In this document: piece after piece, positions 10,614 through 20,638 of the stretch
How the letters are laid out: each line of letters starts with the position of its first letter
How positions within the stretch are numbered: the first letter of the stretch is position 1
Assembly: GCF_020379485.1 (NCBI RefSeq)
Contig: NC_063444.1
Span: 8,876,652 to 8,940,651, forward strand
Source of the DNA: Brassica napus
Lineage: Eukaryota > Streptophyta > Magnoliopsida > Brassicales > Brassicaceae
DNA: 64,000 nt
Reading direction: 5' to 3'
Notes under the pieces: model-generated
The model's database searches: none
Seen by the model: only the letters and a program-made list of their open reading frames with translations
Told to the model about the DNA's origin: nothing
Translations under genes and position numbers: made by a program

Positions 10614-11047
10614 GCTGTCCCACGAAATAATTAAGTACTCTTTCCTAAACTAATCAGGAGGAATAATCAGATTCTTCCTCTCAATTGAAAGCAATTCTCT
10701 TCTCTTTCAGGGTTGATCGATAGCTCTGTTTCCTGCTGCAGTTACTGGTTAGTTTCATTCACCCTTTTGCTATGTATTTGATATATATTTTTTTCTTTCT
10801 AGAAATGGGTTTAAGTAGAACACAGACGAATCATAGTTGGAATAGACTCTAGTTCCTTTAAAAAAATATACGATTGCTTTTGAGCTCCCATCATAGCTGA
10901 GACAGAGTAATAGCTTTGCGAGAATGTTAGTTTGGATCTGTAATTGGAACTCTCCGCTTATGCTTGGTTTTGAAAGTCTCTTTCTTGATTGAAGATTCAA
11001 TAAGACTGTTTCTAATTACCAAACAAAGTTTGATTCTTGATACAGCC

Positions 11048-12366
11048 ATGGAGTTGGAGAGCTTCAGGGTAGGTCTTACCCCTACAGTCTTCTACATTCC
11101 TGGTTTCATTACTGACGAAGAACAAACTCAGCTCCTCAATCATGTAATCTCCTCTCCACATCTTTTGCCATTTGAGACATCTTGATCTTGTATTCTTCTC
11201 TTACACATTTTGCTGTCATGTTTAAAGATATATGGAGGATCTGGTTCCAAGTGGAAGACGTTAAAGAACAGAAGGTTACAGAACTGGGGTGTGTTGTGAG
11301 GAGATTTTCTTCCACTTCGTTTTCATTACATTGTGTTTGTGTGAGTATTTTAAGAAAGAAACAAAAAATGTCTTGAGCATTTGTTCTTTCTTGCAGGTGG
11401 TATGGTCCATGAAAAGGGTCTTGTTCCACAAGAGTGTAAGTAAAAAAATAGGAAAAACATCAAATCATTCTTTTGATAATTTAGATACTCAAAGAGTATA
11501 CCTTTTTTGCATTGTTTCAGTGCCTTCTTGGCTTACAAAGATTACCGAGAAAATTCATGAAAGCACGGGTCTTTTCCCTTCTGCTATAAATCATGTCCTC
11601 ATCAATGAATACCATCCTGACCAAGGGATAATGGTACCTCATCCTTCTTCTCAGTCGTTAAATCTTCTTACTTGAATGGTTTATTATCCTGTTTTAGTTT
11701 TCTGCTAAAGTTCATGAGCAAGTTTTGTTACTTCCATGGTTGTTTTTTTTTCTACAGCCACACCAAGATGGACCCGCTTATTTCCCTGTTGTAGCTATCC
11801 TGTCTCTAGGCTCACCTGTCGTTATGGACTTCAGTCCGCATTTGAGATTAAGATCATCAGACGATGATGACATTTCCAGAGATCAAAGTGGAAAGAGTGG
11901 TGTGCCTGAGAGAGATGATAAACACTCATTCTCCGTTTTGATGATGCCTCGAAGTCTACTAATCTTCAAAGATGACGCTTACTCAGGTCTCTGCAAGCTT
12001 TAAATCCATATTTAAACTAAATAGAGTAGAAAAAAGTAATCCGGAGCAGTCGGTTATATTCATATTATCCTCTCTTGTTTTCAGATTACCTCCACGGCAT
12101 CAGCGATAGTCCAACACAATGCTACAAACAGGTGCACAACACAAAGCTCCTTCTCGTATGTAAAAAGGTCATGCTATTAGCGAAAAAGACTTGACTTTAT
12201 TATGGTGCTTCGTGTTTAGGTCATTAATGAAGCTGAAGCTTTGTCTTTCTCGGAGAATTCTAGTGGAGAAGATGGTGACAACAAGATTCTTCACAGAGAC
12301 CAAACTAGAGTTTCACTTACCTGCCGTTTAGTCCCCAAAGTCCATAAGAATCTCTTCAGGTTTTAG
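11048..12366 (+). CDS. ALKBH6: AlkB homologue 6, Fe(II)/2-oxoglutarate dioxygenase
   Basis: Member of the AlkB family of oxidative demethylases acting on nucleic acids; plant ALKBH6 has been linked to RNA m6A removal and stress responses. Seven exons give 243 residues: 11048-11143, 11228-11288, 11397-11435, 11521-11633, 11758-11986, 12085-12131 and 12220-12366. The core is visible: the iron-binding HxD in PHQDGPAYF, the distal His in YLHGISD, and the 2-oxoglutarate arginines in DQTRVSLTCR. The start MELESFRVGLTPTVFYIPGF fits the family N-terminus. Exon lengths sum to complete codons, so the gene looks functional. Confidence 0.93.
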
Positions 12367-12625
12367 AGAAAACAAAACAATGTAGTTTACCCTTACTGAC
12401 GTTCGGATGTCTCACCGTTTATGACTGGGAAAACCGTCACGATTTGTAAACGTAGGAAACCAAAACGGTAACCATTTGTGTTTGTGAAGAGATAGGATTA
12501 ACTAAATATGAGCCCTACATTTTTTTTCTCGTGAAGAGATAACAAACAGTCTCACTCTATCCCTCACCAAATCTTCTTCTTCTCCACCAAATCTGAAACC
12601 CTAGATTCTCGATTCTCCTCCTCCC

Positions 12626-14041
12626 ATGGCGATATCGTCTCCCGCCTACTCCAGACTCATCTGCTCCTACTCCTCCCCCTCCCCCTCCCCTTCCCTCTCT
12701 CCCGCCATTTCCACTTCCGTTAAACTCAACCTCTCTTCCTCCTTCCTCCCTTCGTACTCACTCTCCACCCCCTCAGCTCCCCACTCCCCCCGCCGCTCCT
12801 TCACCGTCCGCGCCGCCCGCGGGAAGTTCGAGAGAAAAAAGCCCCACGTCAACATCGGAACAATCGGCCACGTCGACCACGGCAAGACCACCCTAACCGC
12901 CGCCCTCACCATGGCCCTCGCCTCCATGGGGAACAGCGTCGCCAAAAAGTACGACGAGATCGACGCCGCGCCGGAAGAGAGAGCCCGCGGGATCACGATC
13001 AACACCGCCACCGTCGAGTACGAGACGGAGAACCGCCACTACGCCCACGTGGACTGCCCCGGCCACGCCGATTACGTCAAGAACATGATCACCGGAGCCG
13101 CGCAGATGGACGGAGCCATCCTCGTCGTCTCCGGCGCCGACGGACCTATGCCGCAGACCAAAGAGCACATCCTTCTCGCTAAGCAGGTCGGCGTCCCCGA
13201 CATGGTCGTCTTCTTGAACAAAGAGGATCAGGTCGATGACGCCGAGCTGTTGGAGCTCGTTGAGCTTGAGGTGCGTGAGCTTTTGTCCTCTTACGAGTTT
13301 AACGGTGATGATATCCCGATTATCTCCGGATCCGCGTTGTTAGCTGTAGAGACGCTTACTGAGAACCCCAACGTGAAGAGAGGAGATAACAAGTGGGTGG
13401 ATAAGATCTACGAGCTGATGGACGCTGTTGATAGCTATATTCCAATTCCTCAGAGACAGACCGAGTTGCCTTTCTTGTTAGCTGTTGAAGATGTGTTCTC
13501 CATCACGGGGCGTGGGACTGTGGCCACAGGGAGGGTTGAGAGAGGGACTGTTAAGGTGGGAGAGACTGTGGATTTGGTTGGGTTGAGAGAGACTAGGAAC
13601 TATACAGTCACTGGGGTCGAAATGTTTCAGAAGATTCTTGATGAGGCATTGGCTGGTGACAATGTTGGGTTGTTGCTTAGAGGGATTCAAAAGGCTGATA
13701 TTCAGAGGGGGATGGTGTTGGCTAAGCCTGGGAGTATTACTCCGCATACTAAGTTCGAGGCGATTGTGTATGTGTTGAAGAAGGAGGAAGGTGGGAGGCA
13801 TTCTCCGTTTTTCGCGGGGTACAGGCCTCAGTTTTACATGAGGACGACGGATGTTACGGGGAAAGTGACGAAGATTATGAACGATAAAGATGAGGAGTCG
13901 AAGATGGTTATGCCTGGGGATAGGGTGAAGATTGTTGTGGAGCTTATTGTGCCGGTTGCTTGTGAGCAAGGGATGAGGTTTGCTATTAGAGAAGGCGGGA
14001 AGACCGTTGGTGCTGGAGTTATTCAGTCTATCATCGAGTGA
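12626..14041 (+). CDS. TUFA: Chloroplast elongation factor Tu
   Basis: GTPase that delivers aminoacyl-tRNA to chloroplast ribosomes; nuclear-encoded with a plastid transit peptide (called RABE1b in A. thaliana). One exon, 471 residues. The Ser/Pro-rich N-terminus (about 1-62) is the transit peptide, followed by [20 protein letters not shown]. GTPase motifs are intact: GHVDHGKT (81-88), RGITI (121-125), DCPGH (143-147) and NKED (198-201). Domains 2 and 3 follow to the C-terminus [10 protein letters not shown]. Codon use changes along the gene: C-ending, GC-rich codons up to about 13240, then G/T-ending codons. The long antisense frames across this gene are by-products of that composition. Confidence 0.97.
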   Translation: MAISSPAYSRLICSYSSPSPSPSLSPAISTSVKLNLSSSFLPSYSLSTPSAPHSPRRSFTVRAARGKFERKKPHVNIGTIGHVDHGKTTLTAALTMALASMGNSVAKKYDEIDAAPEERARGITINTATVEYETENRHYAHVDCPGHADYVKNMITGAAQMDGAILVVSGADGPMPQTKEHILLAKQVGVPDMVVFLNKEDQVDDAELLELVELEVRELLSSYEFNGDDIPIISGSALLAVETLTENPNVKRGDNKWVDKIYELMDAVDSYIPIPQRQTELPFLLAVEDVFSITGRGTVATGRVERGTVKVGETVDLVGLRETRNYTVTGVEMFQKILDEALAGDNVGLLLRGIQKADIQRGMVLAKPGSITPHTKFEAIVYVLKKEEGGRHSPFFAGYRPQFYMRTTDVTGKVTKIMNDKDEESKMVMPGDRVKIVVELIVPVACEQGMRFAIREGGKTVGAGVIQSIIE

Positions 14042-14894
14042 TCGATTAGAGAGTTTCATATAGTGAGCAATCTATCTACTTGCGTTCTTTTTGTTTCACT
14101 CTTGATTCGCAAAACTCTTTTCTTTTTGTGCCATTTTCTGTAAGAACTTGAAATCAAAATGTCATATATTTCTTGATTGCCTGACCTTCTCTATATTGTT
14201 CTTGCATTTATTAATCAATATTTGTGAAACTTGATTGATTCCACTTTCAGATAATAATCCATTGTAAAACTTGATTAGGTTGCGTTTTTCTTGATGTAGT
14301 AGAAGTTATTGTTTTCTGAGTGACCTTCAAGATTTCTATCACTTTGTATATTAATAATCAAGTGGGAAGATTACATCAACATCCACAATGATTCTCATTA
14401 CAACGTGACATGATAAGTATTGGGGCCGAGCATGAGGAATCTCGTGTTATCATCCTTCAATGATGACTTGTTACAGACTCTTTCTTAATTTAATCTCTCT
14501 TTTGGTTCGAGCTTCGAGGCTTTTCATTCAGACCTATGAAGATAGAGAAAGACCCAAAAGGGAGAGTATCTCCAATGGAACACTATTTTTTCCTCTATAT
14601 TTTACACCATTGGAGCAAATCCAACTCTATCTATAATAGAGTTATTCTATTTTAGTGTAAAATATAGAGAAAATAATAGTGTTCCATTGGAGATGTCTAA
14701 CGTCTATGGCACAAGTGGTTTGGATGAGATTTATTTGCAAGGTTGATGATAATTAAAAAAAAAAAAAAAGAAGTAAAGTGTGTTCGATTTAGACTTGTTT
14801 GTTACATAAGTAGATATTATACAGATTTCTCAGAACATGAAGCTGTTTCTTTTGAAGCATGATGGGTCTGCAAATAAGAAAGGTTCATTGTCTC
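14042..14894. other. Intergenic: convergent 3' ends of EF-Tu and VPS2-like gene
   Basis: It contains the EF-Tu 3' UTR, the fold-back element at 14568-14694 and AT-rich DNA. No coding sequence is seen. Confidence 0.6.
14568..14694. mobile_element. Fold-back MITE
   Basis: Arms of about 40 bp at 14568-14607 and 14655-14694 are nearly perfect inverted complements, starting ATCTCCAATGGAACACTA. The 47 bp spacer contains ATAGAGTTATTCTATTTTAG, shared with the remnant at 10199-10425. The transcript would form a strong hairpin. It is non-coding. Confidence 0.8.
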
Positions 14895-16599
14895 TCAGAT
14901 TCGTCGTAGTGAAGCCAACCTCCTCTCTAGATCATCCACTTCGGTAGATTCCGAGCTGCAAGAAGAGTTGGAACATGAAATGAATGAATTATCAAAAGTA
15001 AGACCTGATATGGTCAATGTACATACTCGTTCTTGTTATTGACTGTAGTGGGAGCAGCGGTTTTTGTAGCAATCCGGCCCTTCGGAGCTGAAGATAACTG
15101 TTTAGAAAGAAGCATGAAACATAGTTTTAGTTTTAGGCAACTTTGAATGTTTTCCTTTAACAAATTTAGGCTAATAACTAATTAAGAAAAACCAACCTGA
15201 GATGCAACACCAACACCAATCTCATCAAGCACCTATAAGAACGAGGCGATACAGAGGAATGAGTCAGATAGAGGAATCTTGGAGAAAACAAACCAGCGGT
15301 GTGTTGAGTATGAATCCTGTGATAGAAATTGCAGTAACGAACCTGGTTAGTTAGATCTTCGGTTTCTTCTTCAGCTTCGTCTTTGTCAAGTGTTTCATCA
15401 ATTGCCTCTGACATCATCTCTATCTGTAAAGACACACAAAACAAACATGACACAGCCAATCTTTGTCATTACACCAGGGCTTCAGAGAAACGAATAGAGA
15501 TAGTGCTTACCGTCATGTCAAGTTGTGCTGACTGCTTCTGGAACTCCTTGATCACCTTAGCTTGTTTGGTCGGTGCCATTTGCTGAAAAAATGTGAAAAC
15601 AGCATTGCAAGTTATGTGAAAAAAGAAGTGAGAAGGACCCAAGCAAAGTGAGATCATTACCTTGTTCATTGCAACCATAGCTGTGGTTGCACCTTTCATG
15701 CCTGATGAGATTGAGGTGCTTGCATACAAAGCCTATGTGTTTATATTATCATCAAACCAGCAAAGTCAGTTCATAATGGTATCAAAGCATGTGAAAGATG
15801 AATTGGGGAAAGAAATTAAGAAAGCTAACCTGTGTATGAGTGGTTACACCCCGGATTTGAGCACGGCTTCCCTGCAAGTTGGTTATCTGTTGCCTCAATC
15901 TAACAAGTTGCCGAGCTAAGATCTTGGTGGCCGCCTATCACAAAAGTTTTTAAAACAAAAAACAAAAAGAAGCTTATTAATGCCTCAATCTGACAGTGTT
16001 GAACCAACAAGCTAGTAAACAATAGTAATAGTAAGGAAGAGGTGTGATTTTAGTACACAAGTTTTACCTCATTTCCAGTTTTAGCTGTTTGCTTGATTTC
16101 TGCCACAAGCCTCTTCTCCTAATGTGGCCATGTCAGTAAAACCGTCAAGAGTTACTAATGTAAGCAGCATTGAAGAAAAGTTGGAAGAAGATGTCATTTT
16201 TACCTCCAACTGAAGAGATGTGATCTCGATACCTGCAAAAAATTACATTGAGATAAAAATCCAAAACACTATCTTACAATGCAAATAAAGTAAATCCAAA
16301 GGAAACAAGCTCAGAGCTAGCATCGAATGATGCAACTAACTCTAGACTCAGAAGTAAAGGAGCAATAACTGATTTGTTCTTAACTAACTTTGATGATCTA
16401 AGGGATCCACTAAGATCCGCAGGGAAGAAGCAAAAACAGTCTTTTACAACATATGATATGGTCTTATTACACCTCTAAGACTTGCATTTGCTAGACCATG
16501 AGCAAATTTTCAAGAGAGAGAGAGAAGAACACATACCACGTGTAGCCACAGCCATTTCTCTCTTGCTGGTGCGGAGAGCACACTACAAGAAAACAGGGG

Positions 16600-17080
16600 G
16601 ATTCTGATGGCCGAAATCGTCGGAAATTCGTCGGAATAGACCGATTCCGACGAATTTCCGACGAACCCGTCCGTCGGTATCGTTTCGTCGGAAAAAAAAA
16701 ATTCGTCGGAATTTCGTCAGAACTTCCGACGACTTTCTGACGAATACCGAGAAACGTCATTCTGACGAACTTCCGACGATATTACGATGCGGATACACGA
16801 GACCAGAGTTCATCGGAAAAAAACGTACCGACGAAGAACGTTCGTCGGACAATTCCGACGTAGAGTGTTCCTCGGTTTATTCCGACGCACTTTGGGCGTC
16901 GGAAATTACCGACGAACCACGTTCGTCGGATATTACCGACGGACAACGTTCGTCGGAATATACCGACGGACAATGGTCGTCGGTATATTCCGACGGAAAT
17001 GTGGTTTGTCGGTAAATTCCGACGGATATATGTCCGTCGGTATATTCCGACGACCATTGTCCGTCGGTATATACCCATTT
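16600..17080. repeat. Subterminal repeat array of the CACTA element (left)
   Basis: Dozens of short direct and inverted units built on TTCCGACGAA, CCGTCGG and TTCGTCGGAATAT, spaced about 15-30 bases. In characterised CACTA elements such motifs bind the element's DNA-binding protein. They resemble CRISPR spacing only superficially. Confidence 0.9.
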
Positions 17081-17282
17081 TTTTTTTACAAATTAATTTT
17101 GCATTTTTATATATTTTTTGATATTAATAAATTTAAAAAATCGGAAATTTAAAACTAATAATATTATAAAATTTAAATTCATAAAAACCGAAATAGGAAA
17201 AAAACATTCATAAAGTTTAAAATTCATACAAACCGAAATAGAAAAAAAAAACATTCCGAAAGTTTTAAAAAGCCGAAATAAA

Positions 17283-18809
17283 CTAAGATGAACTCGAAGA
17301 CATCAAACGATCTAGCTTCTGCATAATCTCGGTGTTGAACTTCTTCTGGGATGCCAACTCAGCAAGGATAGTGGCATTCTCCGAACGGATAGTGGCATTC
17401 TCCGAAAGGATAGTGGTGTTCTGCTCCTCCAATGCCCCAATCCGTTCATCTTTGTCATGTAGCTCCTCGAGAATCATGGGATCGGCATACGGAGCTTGCG
17501 AAGAAGATGCCGGATACGAAGAAGCACGACGGGCCAACCCAACTAAACGGCCTCCTTTCCTTTTAGGAACCGCCTACAAAAATATTTAAAGTAAGTAAAT
17601 AGGGACAAGTAAGTAATCGACATTATAAAAAAAATATATTAATAAAAAAAATTACCTTTTCAACCATCTCATTTATTTGCAATAGAGACAGGTTGGTTGA
17701 AGCTCTCGTGGAGTCGCCGTCATCAGAGAGAGGCTGAGATTGAGAAACTATCTCAGCTTCCACCAAATCAACTACACCTTTGATCACGGGGTCCTGAATT
17801 TGACCCGTCGTCTTGTTAGTGTGAGCCACCTTAATGAGTTGGAGACGATCAACGGGATTACCGTCATTTGCTTCGATCTAAAAAAACCGCCATTATTAGC
17901 CAAGAAATATATAAAATATTTATTTAAAAAATATAAAGATAAATAATAATAAAAAACTTACAAGTTCATCCTCCTTAGTAGACATGGAGCAAGCGCCGAG
18001 GTTGTGCACATACATACCTTTCCCGCCACGATCGCTCTTCCGGTTCCTGGAGTTCCTAGAAGACGTCTCTGCAGTGTCTTCCTTCTCCCAATGAGCTATC
18101 AACTGCTCCCACACCGTCCCGTTGATGAACCGTGGCTTCTTGTTCTTCTGCCAAACTGTCTTCCACGCGTTTATCTGCTTTGTGTAAGAGTCCATGGCCT
18201 TTTCGTTGAATTTCTTACGGACTGTTTCCGTAAGATCGGAGTGCCAGTTGAACTCTTGCTACAAAACAAACACAATTTAATAAGTAAATATATGTAAAAA
18301 AATGTAAAAACTTTAAAAAAATGAAGAGTTACTATACCGCAAACTGACGAAACCACAACTCTCGTTCGTCGGAAGGGATCACACTCCACTTTGGATATCC
18401 AAAACGGAGCATGGAGTACATCATCTGGTTGATGCTCCGGCTAATGCCATTTTTCGACTTGGTGAACCTTTAAAAAAAATACAAGTTAGCAAGTTAATTA
18501 AAGGAAAAAATATAACGGTACAAATAAAAAAAATACTAACCAAGTGCTATGGCCTCGTCGTGGGTTGGGTTGGAGAAACGGGAGATGCTCTCGACCTGGT
18601 TGTTGAACCAATAGATGAACCGGCATGACCCCCGGATCCTGTTGAGCAGCAGCGTGAGGGGCAGAGGGAGCTGGAGCGGGAATATATGCGGGAACCGAGT
18701 CATGAGACGATACCGATGCACGGGAACCGCTCACCGAACTACGTCGAAGACGGGCTGCGGGGCGGGCTTCATCCTCGGCCCTAAAAAAAAAAATTAACCC
18801 ATCAAACAT
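17283..18809 (-). CDS. Second CACTA protein (putative En/Spm-Ptta type, coiled coil)
   Basis: Exons 18541-18780 (possibly opening at an ATG at 18809), 18338-18467, 17962-18258, 17656-17877 and 17283-17573 join in one frame. The protein has a Ser/Ala/Pro-rich start and a plant-transposon core (WFTKSKNGISRSINQMMYSM; FINGTVWEQLIAHW; SDRGGKGMYVHNLG; NKTTGQIQDPVI). It ends in a C-terminal coiled coil with a seven-residue repeat around SENATI and a poly-Ser tail. Similar proteins accompany TNP2 in plant CACTA elements and are thought to bind subterminal repeats or assist transposition. The start is uncertain: reading through from 18809 crosses a T-run that looks like a splice acceptor, so an upstream exon may exist. 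Confidence 0.75.
17368..17431. repeat. 21 bp tandem repeat within the second CACTA gene
   Basis: About three copies of a 21 bp unit (GGATAGTGGCATTCTCCGAA and one variable base) encode the heptad repeat ENATI(R/L)S in the coiled coil. Expansion by whole heptads keeps frame and register. Confidence 0.8.
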
Positions 18810-18810
18810 A

Positions 18811-19080
18811 GTTTATTAGTGGAAACTTAAAAAAAAATTATAAAAAATTTCAAATTTTTTATTATACATGATTTACATATATATATATATATATATATAT
18901 GTATACAAAATTATAAAAAATTTATAAATATAGAAAAATGTTGTTAAAAATTTATAAATGAAGAAAAATGTTGCTAAATATTTTAATTTTTTTTAAAAAA
19001 ACGTTTTATTATATATAGTTTATTAGTGGAAACTTAAAAAAAAATTATAAAAAATTTTAAAATTTTTATTATACATGATT

Positions 19081-19111
<31 letters not shown>

Positions 19112-19570
19112 ACAAAATTATAAAAAATTTATAAATATAGAAAAATGTTGTTAAAAATTTATAAATGAAGAAAAATGTTGTTAAATATTTATATTTTTTT
19201 AAAAAAAAACGTTTTATTATACATAGTTTATTAGTGGAAACTTAAAAAAAAATTATAAAAAATTTTAAAATTTTTATTATACATGATTTACATATATATA
19301 TATATATATGTATACAAAATTATAAAAATTTTATAAATATAGAAAAATGTTGTTAAAAATTTATAAATGAAGAAAAATGTTGTTAAATATTTATATTTTT
19401 AAAAAAAAAACGTTTTATTATACATAGTTTATTAGTGGAAACTTAAAAAAAATTATAAAAAATTTTAAAATTTTATTATACATGATTTACATATATATAT
19501 ATATATATGTATACAAAATTATAAAAAATTTATAAATATAGAAAAATGTTGTTAAATATTTTTAAAAAAT
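18811..19570. repeat. Four-copy AT-rich tandem repeat, unit about 205 bp
   Basis: Copies begin at GTTTATTAGTGGAAAC at 18811, 19018, 19226 and 19427 (spacings 207, 208 and 201). Each holds a (TA)n tract of differing length followed by TGTATACAAAATTATAAA, and the copies are highly similar. It lies upstream of the second CACTA gene, inside the transposon. Confidence 0.92.
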
Positions 19571-19705
19571 TTTAAAAACGTTTTAAAAAATCAAAAAACG
19601 TTTTTAAAAATCAAAAAACGTTTTTAAAAATAAGAAAAACGTTTTAAAAAATCAAAACAACGTTTTTTAAAATCAAAAAACGTTTTTAAAAATCAAAAAA
19701 TGTTC
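19570..19705. repeat. Short repeats based on AAAAACGTTTTT
   Basis: About six copies of AACGTTTTTAAAAATCAAAA, unit about 20 bp, follow the 205 bp array. Non-coding. Confidence 0.8.
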
Positions 19706-19994
19706 CAAAAAAAACTAAAACAACAATCCAAACAACAATCCTAACTTATATATCCTAAACTATCCATTCAATCCTAAAATTTTCAATCAAACAACCTAAA
19801 ATCCGAGATCAACTTCCAAAACCCTAAACAATTGATAAAAAAAAGGTTTGGGATGATTCTTACATGATTTGGGGTTTGGGGAAGAGATATGAGGGTGAGG
19901 AGAGGATTCGCCGGTGAAGAGAGGTGGAGAAAGGCCGGAATCGCCGGAGAGGGGGAGATAACGAAGAAGAAAGGAGAAGGGTTTTTATTTCCGA

Positions 19995-20625
19995 GGATTC
20001 CGACGGACACGGGTTCGTCGGTATTCCGTCGGTATAATTAAAATATACCAAATGCCGATTCACGAAAATTTTCAAGCGGTTTGGTTCTCCCGGGCTAATT
20101 GAAATTCCGACGGAACGTGTCCGTCAGTATTTTCCGACGGACACATTCCGTCGGTATATTCCGACGGAATTCCGACGACTTAGTGTTTAGGGTGTTCATT
20201 TCAAGTTTCTAAATGCAAAATCCAAATCTTTGATAATATATATAGTATTTGCATAAAGATTTAACAATAAAAATGTTTTATAACACGATTTTACACAACA
20301 ACATTTTTTTGTAGTGTAAGCTTATATAAATATGATTGTATAAGTATATAATGTTAAGATGAGATGTTATGAAAACAATGATATGCATACATAAATATTT
20401 TAATGAGTTGTTATATTTGAACGGTTGCGATCTAATACTATACTAAACACTTATTATGTGTTATTTTCATAGTTTTGGCATCTAAATTTATAGATTTTTA
20501 TGATTGAAACTTTATAGAAAAACATGTCGTCGGTATTTTCCGACGAAATACCGACGACCTTTACAATTTTCAATGAAACCCGTTGTCGTCGGTATATTGC
20601 GAGGGATTTCCGACGGACCATTAAA
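19995..20625. repeat. Interior patches of CACTA subterminal-type motif
   Basis: Clusters of CCGACGGA/CCGTCGGTAT lie at about 19995-20185 and 20523-20625, between the two transposon genes, far from the element ends. Between them, at about 20300-20316, is TTTTTTTGTAGTG, which resembles a CACTA terminus. This suggests a nested or recombined element, but no matching second end or target duplication was found. Confidence 0.6.
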
Positions 20626-20638
20626 AAAAAAAAAAAAA

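Larger units (their letters stand above)
10068..11047. other. Intergenic: MITE remnant and ALKBH6 promoter/leader
   Basis: The left half holds the RNase H2B 3' end and an A/T-rich MITE remnant (separate entry). The right half holds the ALKBH6 promoter and a probable leader intron after about 10750. No further gene is seen. Confidence 0.6.

Noticed and set aside
13478..14059. 193-codon antisense frame over EF-Tu, and others at 12667-13168
   Set aside because: They mirror the strongly biased codon use of EF-Tu and show no domain or start context.
16600..17080. CRISPR-like regularly spaced repeats
   Set aside because: The units vary in length and orientation, match CACTA subterminal motifs and lie inside CACTA ends in a plant genome.
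16581..20316. A separate CACTA element ending at the internal TTGTAGTG
   Set aside because: The flanks do not form a three-base duplication (GCA versus TAA) and the terminal sequences differ, so the 16581-24790 borders are preferred. The composite idea is kept as a finding.
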